From contig JAUMIR010000012.1 of NCBI GenBank assembly GCA_030847615.1, positions 563,001-627,000 on the forward strand: a stretch of DNA of 64,000 bases. Direction: 5' to 3'. The position numbers and the translations under genes are program-made. The notes beneath the pieces are model-generated. The model made no database searches, was not told the DNA's origin, and saw only the letters and a list, made by a program, of their open reading frames with translations. The stretch comes from Gambelia wislizenii (taxonomy: Eukaryota; Chordata; Lepidosauria; Squamata; Crotaphytidae). The stretch's first letter is position 1, and every line of letters starts with the position of its first letter. Shown here in pieces: positions 52,239 through 64,000 of the stretch.

Positions 52239-54944
52239 ATTGGGGACCCTCCCTAGAAGGGCTTCCGCAATGCCTCTACCTCATGTCCCCCCACCCCTCC
52301 TGTACACCTTGAGCCCCCCCCCCCATGGCAGGTAGGAGTAGCTCCAGGTCTGCCTGGCTGGATGCCCCCTCCCCAGATTACTCTCTTTCCAGGTGAGGCC
52401 GTGGGGCCATCCACACTTCCTACCCCCTCCCTTGGTCTCTCCCCCCGCTGGGGGCTTTTAACTGCACCCCCCACACCCTGCCCTTTGCTGCAAAGGGGTG
52501 ACATTTCCTAGGGTTGGGACGGGAGAGAGGGGGGTTGAACTGGTGTTTCCCCACGGGAGAGCCAGCACACGAGGGTTGGCGTTGCCTAGCTGGGAGGAAG
52601 AGAGCAGAGTCCAACTCAACAGGATGGCAGTGGACGTGCATCTCTCATCCAGACCTTGTGGGGAGAAAGGGACTACAGCTCTCTTCTGGGAGTTGCAGTG
52701 CAAACTTTTTAAAACTTCCTCCAGGTCTGTTCCTTTCACACATTCCTAATTCACATATAAAGTTGGGCAGTCAGTGGGGGCAGATGTGTAAAATGTATGT
52801 TCGCTCTAAAATGTATTCAAGTTGTGGGTCTTACTTTCCAGAAAGGATGAGAGGGATGGCCTTCCAGATGCAGTTGGACTGCCACTCCCATCACCCTTCA
52901 CCATTGGCTCTGCTGGCTAGGGGGAGTGGGAGTTGCAGCACAACATCTGGAGGGCTGTGGTTTTCCTCCCATCTTTGTTTTTGCAGCAGGGCAAGGAACC
53001 GTGTGCCCCCTCCTCACAAGATAGTATTGGGACTGTGCTCCCAGCATTCCTCAGTGCTGGCTAGAGGACAGCTGGGAGTTGCAGTCCATCAACCTCTGGA
53101 GGGCTGTGCAATTCCTAATTAGAGGGAAAGGAGTGTGAAGGAGAGAGGGGGAGCTTAGCTCTCCCCCCACTGCAAAATTTGTGCTTCAATCTCCACTCCA
53201 GCTGCTTTCCCACCAGGAAGACCATGGGCAGCACTTGAATGGTTCAGCCCCACCCACCCCAACCGGGTCTGCTTTGGTCCGGATCCCACCAGGGAAAAAG
53301 CCAGCAAGAGATCCCTCTGACTCCCCAATTCTCTCGGCACACAGCCAAGGGGCATCCATCACCCCCCCAAAGGCACCCCTGGAGCTACTCATAATCCCCC
53401 CACCTCCACCCCCCTTTACAATCGTTTCTGTAAATATGGGAAGAATTGGTTGAATGTGGAAACGGATCCATAAAGCTTAGATATTTTTTTCTTTTCAAAG
53501 TGCAGATTGTGGTCACTCTTGGTCTCTTTTTGGCAAGGAGGAAGGGAGGGGGGCATGCAGAGCGGGGTGAGGATGCTGCCCCTCTGCCCCCCCCCCGCTG
53601 CAGCCAGTGTCCCAACATGGGCAAAAGAGGCAGGACGGGTGATCTGGCAACTCCCTCCCACTCCAACCCAGCAAAAGCCAGTTTAAAGAACAAGGACAAG
53701 AAAGGAGACCCTCTCAGGAGAGGGAAAAAATGCATACCAAATCTTGGAAGCATGACGCTTTTTTGGACTACAACTCCCAGAATCCCCCAACCAATGTCCC
53801 AGCCAGGGCCTGAGGTTGGATCCAAGGTTCTCTGAAAGCAAGGACGCAGCCTTTTTAGCAGGGGTCCCCAGAGCTTGAGGTGGGTGGGCGTGAATTACTT
53901 TTTGGGACTACAGTGGCCATATGCTGGGTGCGGGACGCGGGGAGTTGTGGACGCTAATGCTTCAAAAGCTCAGGGTGGGGGGCGGACACTGGCCTTGCCA
54001 ATGGATTTGGGTGACATTCCAGCTTTGTAGTAAATGGTATTACTACAAAGAAACGTGGATTGGAATCCAGAAGCAGGGATACTTCTTCCTAGCAGGGTTG
54101 CAGAGTATCATATCAGAGCACCACATTCTCTCAGCTTCTGCCCCTGAGAAGGAAACATTTAACATCTCAGAAGGCCAAGGTGATTGGAAAAAGAAAAAAA
54201 CTTAGGATGTGGGTGCCGAGAGAAAGAGAAAGAGAGAGTAGATTTATAACAGCCATTTAAGCAACCCTGGTCCAAAGTCCCCCACCTTTGGGGACCATTT
54301 TCAGGTAATTACATTATAAAATCTCCACCCTGCCTCTTGAGAATCCTTTGCTAATACGGGACTTTTATATTGCAATGCAACAGGGGCAACTTTGGGAGTC
54401 AAACCAAAATGGGGAAAGGGGAGTTTTGGGGACAACAACTCCCCAGCTGGGGAGGTGGGGCTTCCAGGTGGTGTTTCCCCCCAAACTCCCCTTTTACAAA
54501 CTGTGTGCATTCCAGAAATCACAGCCAAGGTACTGGGCCATTCCCACATACCCACACCCACTCTTGACTTTCCTCCATCCATCCCTTCCCCATGGGGGAT
54601 TTTCTCTGGATAGAAGGAACAAGGCAGCCCCTCCTCAACACCGATGCCCACCCAGGACAGGACCAGAGATAAAAGAGCTGGGCCGGAGGCCCCCCTGTCC
54701 TGGGAGGGTCCGCTCAGCCCCGGAGATGCCAGGGCAGAAGCCATGCATGGCTGGGACAACTCAGGCCAAGGAGGGCTTCAATTCTTTCTCACCAACAAAT
54801 CATGCTGTCTCTGCAGGTGGATTTGGGGGCAGGGGGTTATTTTCATGACCCACCAGCCCAGCTCCTTTTCTAGCAACTGTCTCTCCTAGAAAGCTTGAGG
54901 AGGAGGAGGAGGAGGAGCGATTGACCTATTAAATGGCTGGCATT

Positions 54945-55012
54945 AACATTAAGAAAACCCTGTGAAATTCATGGGGTCATTGACAGGTGACCTGAAGGTC
55001 CGGGCACACTCA
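54945..55012 (+). mobile_element. Sauria SINE tail fragment
   Basis: TAAGAAAACCCTGTGAAATT, CATGGGGTCATTGACAGGTG and ACCTGAAGGTCCGGGCACAC follow the BovB-like 3' tail of Sauria SINEs. Confidence 0.65.
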
Positions 55013-55079
55013 CATAGGGCCTAAATACCCAAAATGCACCAGATCCTGGCTGAACTTCCAGAGCATGGGAAAGGGTGCC

Positions 55080-55154
55080 TTTTTGGACTGTCACTCCCAG
55101 AATCCCCCAGCCAGCTATGCTGGCTGGGGGATTCTGGGAGTGGCAGTCCAAAAA
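55080..55154. mobile_element. Near-perfect 36-bp-arm hairpin MITE
   Basis: Arms 55080-55115 and 55119-55154 are inverted complements over 36 bases with one mismatch and a 3-base loop. The left arm begins TTTTTGGACTGTCACTCCCA. It is the best-preserved copy of the family. Confidence 0.9.
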
Positions 55155-55164
55155 GAAGACCCTT

Positions 55165-55290
55165 CCCCAAGCCCAGAAGGACTGCCAAGGAATCCCAGGT
55201 GCTGTTGGGTCTATTTCAGAGGAAGGAACTGGCAAAACCACCTCTGAGGATTCCTACTTTGGTAAGTAACTTGAAGGCGGAGACACACAC
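55165..55290 (+). mobile_element. 5S-type Sauria SINE fragment
   Basis: CCAAGGAATCCCAGGTGCTG resembles the 3' end of 5S rRNA, followed by GGAACTGGCAAAACCACCTC and TGAGGATTCC, then an ACTTGAAGGCGGAGACAC tail. Confidence 0.65.
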
Positions 55291-55539
55291 ACTTGCCAAG
55301 TTTACCCATCCGTAATGCAGAATTTAGGGACCCAGCCCGGGGCAGTAGCCCAAATGGGAAGCATTGTTTGGGGGACTATAACTCCCAGAACCCCCAGCTA
55401 GCATGAGTTGTAGTCCCTGGAAGTAGCACCCCAGAACCCCAAGAGCCGTGTCCCTTCCCTTGATCGGGACAGGTGACCGATTCCTCTAAAGCGCTCTGGG
55501 GTCAAGGAAGGACTGCAGTGGCCCTAGGGCTGTTTTCCC

Positions 55540-55566
55540 TAATTATTATTATTATTATTATTATTT
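55540..55566. repeat. (ATT)n microsatellite
   Basis: About nine ATT units. Confidence 0.9.
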
Positions 55567-55654
55567 TCCCTGTCCTTGGCCACTCCAAACTGCCCAGGCG
55601 ACATACAACACAGGGGGAGGGAGTCTCCAGGAGGGGCCGTTTTAAATTGGTTTT

Positions 55655-55805
55655 CAATGGTGTTGCCATGGCCTTCCTCTGAGGCCGAGAGAGTGTGACC
55701 TGCTCAAGGCCACCCGGTAGGTTTCCATGGCTGAGCAAAGGGGATTTGAACCCAGGTCTCTCTAGAGTCCTAGCCAGACACTCAAACCATGTCACCGCAG
55801 TGCCT
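55655..55805 (-). mobile_element. tRNA-derived SINE head
   Basis: On the minus strand GGGTTCAAATCC (55741-55752 complement) is a B-box, preceded by GTGACATGGTTTGAGTGTCT and followed by GCCATGGAAACCTACCGGGT and GTCACACTCTCTCGGCCTCA. Confidence 0.75.
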
Positions 55806-56463
55806 TATTTTAACCTTTTTCAAACCATGTTTTTTAAAAAAATATGTATTTTTTTTAATTAAGTTACAATGTTTTCAATATAATATATAATCATGCAACT
55901 AAATATCCTTCTCATTGGCAAAAGTAACATTTTCTTTCCTCCTAAAAGAAACATGCACAGGAAAAATAAAATACCATTCACATATATGTGCTTGCTTGTG
56001 ATATAAAAGGGAAACTAATCCATTCACAAAGGCCATTCCCCCCTAGATGTTTCTCCTGCTTCCATCCTGATTTCGCTAACCTGGTGGTGGTTGCTTGTTA
56101 AAAGGTAAAGGCGGATTTCTAGCCCCACTTTGGGACATTTTGCATTGCAAATGCAAGGCCCCTGTCCTCCACCAGGGACTACATTTCCCACAAGCCTTTG
56201 CTTTGTTTGCATACACGTGGCTCCAGTTCCCCCCCCCCGTGTTGCCGGAGTGACATCTCTGGGCAGCCAATGAACCAACGCCTCTGGACGGGTCTCTTGG
56301 CCATATAAGGTAAAAGAGCTCCGGAGGGCCCAATGAGCACCGAGGGGGGCGGGGTCAAGGAGGGGGCGGTCACCGGGAAGGGGGCGGGGCTTATCTGGGG
56401 GCGGGACCTGTTAAAATGCCTTGGTCTTACTTCATCTTTTAAATTGATGATGATGAGAATAAC

Positions 56464-56508
<45 letters not shown>
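56464..56508. repeat. (ATT)n microsatellite
   Basis: About fifteen uninterrupted ATT units, about 600 bases upstream of the MGRN1 start codon. Confidence 0.95.
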
Positions 56509-56779
56509 CCTGCTTAGGGATTTTGAACGTTCCCATTGCTGCACCCTTTCCCCCCAAGGCTGGGACCCAAAGCTCACAATTAATGGGATGAGGGGATGAT
56601 GGGAGTCGTAGTTCCTCGTTGGCCCACTTCGAGCTCTTGGGCCAGCATCATGGGCAAGTCGTCTTCCCGATGCCAGTCGACAGCCCTTGTTGTGTCTGTC
56701 CTTTTGCCTATCTCTATGTTTTCTCGTGTCTCTATCCCTTGCATCCGCCTCCTTTTTCCTATCTCTATGTTCCTGGTTC

Positions 56780-57260
56780 GGTTTTGATTGGCAGCCGGCC
56801 GATGCCACGCCCCCCAGCTCTCCTCCTTCTCCCCCCTCCCTCTCGGCGGCCTCTTGTTTACGCCAGGCGAGCGCGGCGCGGGGCCTTGTGGGTAGCGTAG
56901 TCCTCCGCCGGGGAGGGCGCTGCGGCCGGGAGCGGGCCGGCCAGGGCCGCGAGGACTCGCTTTCCCGTGAGGCCCCGCGAGGAAGCGGCCTTCAGGCCCG
57001 GCTGAGGGGGCTCGAAGGCAGGGAGTCCGAGGCCTCTTCCTTTCCCGGCCCGCTCGCCTCCCGGCCCGGCCATGGGTTCCCTGCTCAGCCGCCGCATCGC
57101 CGGCGTGGAGGACATCGACATCCAGGCCAACTCGGCCTATCGGTACCCGCCCAAGTCCGGTAAGGGCCGGAGGCGTTGGCGGCGGGGGGGCTCCGGGGGC
57201 CAAAGCGCCCCTCCCCCTCCCCCGCTGGACCCCCCCCCCAAATACGGCCAGGGGGCCCCC
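56780..57260 (+). promoter_or_regulatory. MGRN1: MGRN1 CpG-island promoter
   Basis: CpG-dense block that surrounds the first coding exon. An inverted CCAAT box (ATTGG, 56787-56791) lies 280 bases before the ATG, and there is no TATA box. GTGGGTAGCGTAGTCC at about 56,888-56,903 reads ACTACGCTACCCAC on the other strand, like a ZNF143 site. The start site is not determined. Confidence 0.7.
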
Positions 57261-60200
57261 CTTTCCCGACTGGACATCGCCCCCTCCCCCAGCAGGGTGG
57301 CCACTGACCACGGGTCACTCAGAAGGGGGGCAAGAGGGGGAGGGCGGTTTGCACGGGATTTGCATATGCAAATATGCCCCCAGGCGAAAATGGCCCGGGG
57401 CAGAATTAGCAGTCATGTGTGTCAGGCGGAGGGAGGGGGGAAGTCGGGGTTTAGGTGCAAAATTAGCAAAGGGCTTATGATTGTTATTGTTATCATTATT
57501 ATTAGTATTATTTAAAGGGAATGGAATTGCACATGTTTCAGATGCAAATTTAGCCATGGTCCCAGGTGCAAATTCAAATGCAAAATTGTCCTGGTGCAGA
57601 ATTAGCAGTCATGTTTGTAAGGTAGGGAGGAGGTGAAATAGGCCTCGAGCTCCAGGTGCAAAATTTAATACTATTGTTATAATCATTACTATTTAGAAGG
57701 AATGGAACTGCATGTACACATGTTTCAAGTGCAAAATTAACCATGGTTTGCATAACTTAAAAGGAATGAGTTTCCATATGCAAATTCAGATGCAGAATTG
57801 TCTTTTTTAAAATGATATAAATGGAGTTACGATGCCTTTACCCAGGGAGGGGCAGTTTGGGACCAGGTAGGGGTGAGCCCTGTGTGCCTGTTGCACAGTC
57901 TGTTCTGCTCCAGGTGCTTCTAACTGTGGATGATGGGCAATGGCATCCCAGGCCTGGGCTACTACTCTCCCTTCTGATGGGTCTTTGCCACAAAACCAGA
58001 CATGAATTGGATTCACAGGGGCAGCCGGAGAGGTCCAGGTCAGGGGCCTGGAGCAAATTGACTTAGGGTGTTACTCCAGAGCTCAAATGAGCTGCTCTCC
58101 AAGGTGCTGAGCTGTTCTGGGGTTCAGCAACCTGCAGTCTGGAATAAAACACGGAAGCCCCTGGCCACCCCCGGCGCCTTCCTAGATTGGACTGAGCTCT
58201 GTAAAGTTGAATATTGTGCCCCATCCGTGAGAAGTAAAGGCTGAGCTAGATAGATGGAGGGCGACCACTTACACATCAGCAAAAGGAAGAGAGGAACGGA
58301 CACCGGTTGGCATGAAATTCCATGTAGCACATGTACAGATGCACAATTAGAAACAACGCCTTTGAACCGCAGACTCTCCATGCAAGCCAGAAAGGTGGAG
58401 GTTGCCTTTGGGTCTGATCCAGCAATGGTTATTCTTCTCCAGGCTATGCGTAGAACAGGGTTTCTCAGTCAGTGTTACCTGGAGCCCCAGGGCTCCATGA
58501 GAGATTGTGATTGGGGAAAAAATAACTTTTTTGGGGGGGCTGTTGATACAATAATTTTTATGCAGGAATTAGAGGAACATCTGGGTGTCTGCTGTTAGAG
58601 ATGGCATCCAGGAACATCTGGATGCCCACTGCTAGAATGAAAGGTTGCCAGGCTGCCTCCCACAGTATCCCTGAGGCTGTGCTGCTCCTGCGTTTGTTCC
58701 TCCGCGACTCCTGGCATGCTCTCACCCTCGCTCCCCTTCCCTGGACTTTGACCAGGGAGCAGCTGTAAAGACATAAATGGAATGAAGTTATAATTGCATT
58801 ATGTAAAACTGTAAAAATTACAGAAATTAATTTTTTTAAAAAACCCAAAAGCAAGACAAGGCCTTTTCTCTTTTTCTCCAGGGAACTACTTTGCCAGTCA
58901 CTTTTTCATGGGGGGTGAGAAGTTCGACACGCCACATCCTGAGGGGTACCTTTTTGGGGAGAACATGGACTTAAACTTTCTTGGAAACCGGCCTGTCCAG
59001 GTAAGTGCAAATTGCCTTAGATGCTTTTCAGCTGGAAACGGAGCTCGAATTGGCTCCAGAGAGAACTGCTCTGTGCGTGGGTCTCAAACACATGCTGATT
59101 CTTGTAGTATAATTTCTTTGGATTGTATTCCCTGGATTTGTGAGGTTGTGCATTTGTTCCAATTTTCCTGTTTATGGAGGCTTTAGGATTTATAGGTTTC
59201 TGAAAATCAGAGGGAGAATGTTGGATTTCAGTTTTGAAATTTGGTAAGGGCACCTCCCACTTCCTCCTTAGGGGCCAAAGCCCTCCCTCCCCCTGCCTGT
59301 GTGTCCCCCCACTTTGGGACACCCCCACCCCACCAGACTCTAAGTCCCAGATCAGTTTTGGAAAAACAAAGAAGCTCTGAATTCTGCATCACAGAATCAT
59401 AAGAGTTGGAAGGGGTTCGATGGGCCATCTAGTCCAACCCCCTTTTGCCATTGCAGGGATCTGCAGCTAAAGCACTTCTGAGAGGGGTCCGTTCAACTTT
59501 TATTTAAACACTTCTAAGAAGGAGAGTCCACCACTTTCTAACGGAATCCCTTCCACCGTTGAACTGTCCTTCCAGTCGGGAATTTTTTCCTGATGTTTAG
59601 TTGGAATCTTGTTTATTAGAATATGAGTCCGTTGGGATGTGGGTACTGCCTTCTGGACCAGCAGAAGACAGCTTTGTTCCATCTTCTGCCTCATGACAAC
59701 CCTTCAGATATTTAAAAGAATCATGTAGGTGGCATTTCCTTCTGGATCTTAGTTACTGCAGCCTTTCACAATTGGCACCTTCCAGACCTGTTGGATTACA
59801 ATGGCCGTCATACTCAGCCAAGCGCATACAGTTTCTCCTGGGTGGGGCAGTTGGGAATTTTAGTCCAACACATCTGAAGGGTGCAAATTACCCAAACTGA
59901 AGGCGGTCGGTGGAGTGAGTGAGGTGGTGCCAATGGGAAGAAAAACCAACCCATCCACCCTGGGCCCTAGGGCGGCATCCCCGCTCCTCCCTGAGCCCCT
60001 TCTTTGCCATGACCTTTGAACTCACAAGGCTCTTGGTCTTCCCTTTTAGTTCCCTTACGTCACCCCAGCACCTCATGAGCCGGTGAAGACTCTGCGCAGC
60101 TTGGTGAATATCCGCAAGGACTCCCTTCGCCTGGTCAGGTACTACGTTGGGCGCAAAACATCAGATAGTTTTAGGCTTGCTGGGGGATGTCTTGAGGCTT

Positions 60201-63200
60201 CTCCTTCTACCAGCCAGCAAAGACTTTTTCATTTAGGCAGCCTTTTGGTTAGGAAGCAGTTGCTAAAGAAAGATTGTTTTAATGGGTGTGCACATGAGCT
60301 AAACTGCTTTTCAAATACTCTCCCTGAATAGTTCCATAAACCAACATGATGTCTGCCTTTTTCTGTAAGATACCTTTTGCTGGAGTGATGAGTTATTTGT
60401 TTTAAGGGTCGATGTTGTTCCAAGCCGCTTTGAATACTTGTAATAAGGAGATAGCTTGTACATAGTTTACAGAAATGGGAGTCTTTAATCCCTTAATAGC
60501 GGACCTTTTCCAGTTGATTCTGAAGCTTTCACCCAAGTCCGTCTTTTCCTGCATAGGTACAAGGAAGACGCTGACAGCCCCACTGAGGAGAGCGGGAAAC
60601 AGAAAGCTCTCTACAGCCTTGAGTTCACCTTCGATGCCGATGCCCGGGTTGCCATCACCATCTACTGCCAAGCGACAGAGGAGTTCATTAGCGGGATGGC
60701 GGTGTAAGTGCAGGAAGTGTTAATGATGAAGAGAAGCCTCACCGTCCTGTATCTGTGGGCAAAGCCGCTTTTCGTTTAGAGTGGGGTATTGACTCTCCCC
60801 CTGTCAGCCAAATTGGGTAGCCATGGGGGCCAACTCTCCTTCCCTCCCCAGGACCCACATTAGCTCCACAATCTCCCTGAATTAAAAGCCTTAATTTTGA
60901 ATGGAGTCGGCATGCCTTGCTCTGAAGGAGAACATCCTTTGGGGGGCCTTCAGGGGCTGCCGAGTCAGGCAACGGGGTCACCTGGGAACGGCCTATTGGC
61001 CACCCCTCCCTCCTCTGGGTCCACCGGCAGGGCTGAGCCTTGCCTTGTGACTCCGCACAGCAGCACTGAGGGTCGCACCTCTTTGGCCTGGTGGGTGGGT
61101 CTGTTCCTTTGCAGATGTTGTTTCCCCTCCTAATGTAGAGGAAGCGCAGTGAGACTGGTGATGAAGGACCAGTGGAGGGTTGTGGGGGGTTGTCCATGTC
61201 ACCTGGGTGGTGGCAACTGTCTTCTGGCTTAGCCGGCGTAACATTGAAAGAGTGGACTCTGCGCCCAGCTGCTTCCCCTCAGGGGTGATGGAGACCTTGT
61301 TCCTTCTTCCTCTCCCCACTTCCCAGCTACAGCACCAAGAACCCCTCCCTGCAGTCAGAGACGGTCCACTACAAGCGTGGGGTGAGCCAGCAGTTCTCCC
61401 TGCCCTCCTTCAAGATTGACTTCTCCGACTGGAAGGATGATGAGGTAGCGGACTCTTCCCTGTTCCGTGATGTCTAGATTTGGATTTTGTGCTAGTTTTG
61501 CAGTAATACCCTGTGGCCTTCACTTTCCCCCAAACCCTTCTGGAGTTGAGATCCTGCTCTTTGACACTTTGGAGGTTTGGGATGTCCCAGGTAGGATGCG
61601 GCTGTGGGAACTTCAGTGCAGGAGCAGTGGTGGGAAGGTGCTCTGAGGTGAACCAAGAGATTTATTTTGCCCCTGGCAGTCGTGTATTTATTTTTAAATT
61701 TATTTTAGGTATTTATACCCTGCTGTTTGGCCACAAAGGCTCTCAGAGTGGCGTAGATGTTGTTAAGCAATTGCACTTTGCACAGCTACACTGCTTTTTA
61801 GCATGCTAGGCACTGAGTGGTTTCCAGTGTGTGTTAGCTAATTGCCCCCACAGGGCAGTCTGATGGCCCCTTGGCTTGTAGGATCAAAGCTCTGGGCAGT
61901 TTATTATTTATATTTATATTTTATTTATTTATTTAATGTTTATGCTGCCTTTCTCCCAGAGTGGGACCCAAGGTGTCTCACAACATTTTGGATAAACGGG
62001 GACAATGACATTCTCTGCCACCACTGCCCCTTGGATTCCTCTCTTCTCCACAGTAGCTGGCAGAGGGGAATATTTTTCCGAGCAATAATGTGTTGTCATG
62101 GGCTACCTGTTGTAATCCAAACTGTTTGGCCCACTCAAGCTTGGTCTTGAGTGGGCAAGACCCATTAGCTTTTCCCAAGAACTATTCCTGATTGAGACAG
62201 AAACGGATAGAAATGCGATCCACACAGCCACCTGCATTTTCACGCTCTCTGTGCTATGGAAACTCACCTGGGGAGGTTGCACTCCAGGAGGTACTACTGG
62301 CCCCAAGAGGGAGGGATTGGGAGGGCGAAGGAAGAGGAGCATTTGCCCACACAGTTTGTGTCCTGTTAAGGGCTCTGCCCCCTCCTTCAGAAGCCCCTTC
62401 CTCCCAAATGTTGTGGCCCCCTTTCTTTAGCAAAGCCCCAGTTTGAGAGCTGAGGCCTACAACCTTCGAAAGAGCCACTCTGCCTAACGGAGGGGGGCTT
62501 GGCTTGAGTGACAGTCTCCCCCCCCCCCTTTCCTTCTAGCTGAACTTTGATCTGGACCGGGGCATTTTTCCTGTCGTCATCCAGGCAGTGGTGGATGAAG
62601 GCGATGGTAAGCGACTGTTCTGTACTTGGTTCCGTGGAGGCAGGATCCAGTCAGACTGGCCTCTCTGTGTTTGGCTCACGGCGGAGCTACTGTTGGCTGA
62701 AAGGCCAGAACAGCTTCTCAGTGGCCAATGCCGTGCCTGAAACCAACCGCCTCTGGGAGATGCCCTGCGGAGGCTGCAGCTGGGCTGGTTAGGCTTCCAT
62801 GCCTGATCTGGCAGCAGGAAGCCACCTTGGCCCACCAGCTGGCTCTTGGGTTGCCTCCAGCTTCCCACCCATCAGCAGCGGCACACCCACTCTTGGGGGC
62901 TGCCCATTTCTGTGCTGTGCCAGCTTTCTTGTACTGCAGGGCCTGCCAGGCAGCCGCTCTCAAATCACACAGAGCTGGTCATGGGAGGGGAGGAGAAGCC
63001 CAGCATCCGTGTGTTTCCCAGCACTGGACCCTGGGTTGGGAGCAGGGAGTGTCTGTGAGCACCGCTGAAGGACAGTGGCACTGTCTTAAGTCAACTAGAG
63101 GCGTATTAAGTTACCTGAGGGAATTGGATCACCCTCTGTTCAGTGGCTTAGTCTCGGGATTGGAGGAGGAAAGGAGTTTGCTTTTGGTTCTTAGGCAGAT

Positions 63201-63985
63201 GGACAAGTTTTTCATTGTGTGAAGATGCCAAAGTGTCCTTGGGAGGGGAGTGGGGGAGTGTCCTGAGTCTCCCTACAACCCACCCCCAGCTCCCACAGTT
63301 GGGTAGCTTCCCCTGGGACTCTATGAGTGAGCTGTCCTCTCATCTCCAGCCCTTCACTCTCTGTGCTTCTATGAAGCTGGAGACAATGGGGGCCTGGCCT
63401 GCCATGTGGAAGAAAGGGGGAAGGAGAGGCAGTGGATTCCGTTCCCCCAGAACAGAGAGGGCTGGGCATTGAAATATCCCAGCAGTAGCAGCCATTATCT
63501 TGGAGGGTCCGGAGGAGGGTCTGAACCGGCAGCACTACTTAAGAAACTATCCTCCCCTAAATGCAACTATGCAACCCAGGATCTCTTGCCATGTCGCAGA
63601 GGATGCTTGGATGCAGATCTGGGTAATCCTGGATCTCCCTGAGCCTCCCCCCACAGCCTCTGCAGCAGTGCCAGACCTCTGGGCTCCCACCTCAGTGCTG
63701 GCAGGGGATTTTTCTGTTTGTGTCCGTGGTGCAGTCTGGTTGAGCAACGCTGCTGGGTGTCTGTCGTCTTGGCACCTCCCTTGGCCCTGTTGCCCCAGGG
63801 ACCTCTTGGGTCTTTGGGGCCACCCTCGCAGCCCCTTCCAGCTCTGAACTGGGCGGCGTGAGCATGGGGCTCGGCCGACTTGGGCGCCCATCTCCCTGCT
63901 TGCTTCTCACAGGCCTTGTGCTTTAATCCTAGTGGTTGTGGAAGTGACTGGCCATGCCCACATCCTCTTGGCTGCCTTTGAGAAG
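57072..63985 (+). CDS. MGRN1: Mahogunin RING finger 1 (E3 ubiquitin ligase), 5' part of gene
   Basis: Seven coding exons are inside the window: 57072-57159 (ATG), 58882-59000, 60050-60138, 60557-60703, 61327-61444, 62540-62606 and 63933-63985. They total 681 nt (227 codons) in continuous phase; the gene runs off the right edge. The N-terminus MGSLLSRRIAGVEDIDIQAN fits an N-myristoylation motif (MGxxxS). Other landmarks are HFFMGGEKFDTPHPEGYLFG, FPYVTPAPHEPVKTLRSLVN, YSLEFTFDADARVAITIYCQ and SQQFSLPSFKIDFSDWKDDE, the conserved N-terminal domain of MGRN1/RNF157. The RING is outside the window. Known role: cytosolic/endosomal E3 that ubiquitylates TSG101 and dampens melanocortin receptor signalling. 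At the last junction the reading is GD-VVVEVTGHAHILLAAFEK. The donor after exon 5 (GTAGCG) is weak. Introns contain CR1 and other repeats only. Confidence 0.97.
59390..59740 (-). mobile_element. CR1 LINE 3' fragment
   Basis: ACAGAATCATAAGAGTTGGA, GGGCCATCTAGTCCAACCCC and later ACCAGCAGAAGACAGCTTTG in inverted order follow the CR1 3' region, without a reading frame. It lies in MGRN1 intron 2. Confidence 0.85.
61690..61860. repeat. Unclassified interspersed repeat, copy 2
   Basis: Shares TATTTATACCC, GGCCACAAAGGCTCTCAGAG and GTTAGCTAATTGCCCCCACA with 14,515-14,665. It is in the MGRN1 intron between exons 5 and 6. Confidence 0.6.
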
Positions 63986-64000
63986 GTAAGAGAGCCAGTC

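Larger units (their letters stand above)
52239..56780. other. Intergenic interval between C16orf96 and MGRN1
   Basis: Contains several ACTCCC-type palindromic remnants (52,865-52,965; 53,025-53,110; 53,750-53,805; 55,374-55,420), SINE pieces, ATT microsatellites and an AT-rich stretch at 55,830-56,010. No exon of UBALD1 or another gene is seen. No AATAAA was found for C16orf96 close to its stop. Confidence 0.5.

Overview
This is vertebrate nuclear DNA: intron-rich genes with GT/AG boundaries, CpG-island promoters and dense retroposon debris. The repeats (tRNA-headed SINEs with a BovB-like tail, 5S-rRNA-headed SINEs, CR1 3' ends, palindromic MITEs, Penelope-like remnants, long CA/GT and ATT microsatellites) point to a squamate reptile, probably a lizard. 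Species is not determinable by reading.

Six protein-coding genes can be reconstructed exon by exon with consistent reading phase, in the order of human 16p13.3: DNAJA3 (+, 3' part), NMRAL1 (-), HMOX2 (+), CDIP1 (-), a C16orf96 homologue (+) and MGRN1 (+, 5' part). Orientations also match human. DNAJA3/NMRAL1 and HMOX2/CDIP1 are tail to tail, about 1.5 kb apart. NMRAL1/HMOX2 and CDIP1/C16orf96 are head to head. UBALD1, which lies between C16orf96 and MGRN1 in human, was not found in the 4.8 kb available.

Layout: 1-5,000 DNAJA3 zinc-finger, C-terminal and 3' UTR exons; 6,461-10,204 NMRAL1, with a GC-rich candidate promoter near 10,600-11,040; 11,060-12,900 repeats, including a 414-bp inverted repeat carrying a hammerhead-ribozyme-like motif; 12,940-20,940 HMOX2 with CpG island and a consensus CRE; 22,437-34,290 CDIP1 with a long 3' UTR, a long repeat-rich first intron and a very G-rich island; 36,658-52,238 C16orf96 (16 coding exons); 52,239-56,780 intergenic; 56,790-64,000 MGRN1 promoter and first seven coding exons.

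The genes are a conserved neighbourhood, not a pathway: a mitochondrial Hsp40, an NADPH sensor, a haem oxygenase, a LITAF-type p53 target, a coiled-coil DUF4795 protein and a RING E3 ligase. No new gene system is evident. The least ordinary content is in the repeats: two hammerhead-like motifs, a 41-bp minisatellite that looks derived from a C2H2 zinc-finger linker and occurs at two places in one gene, and several local duplications.
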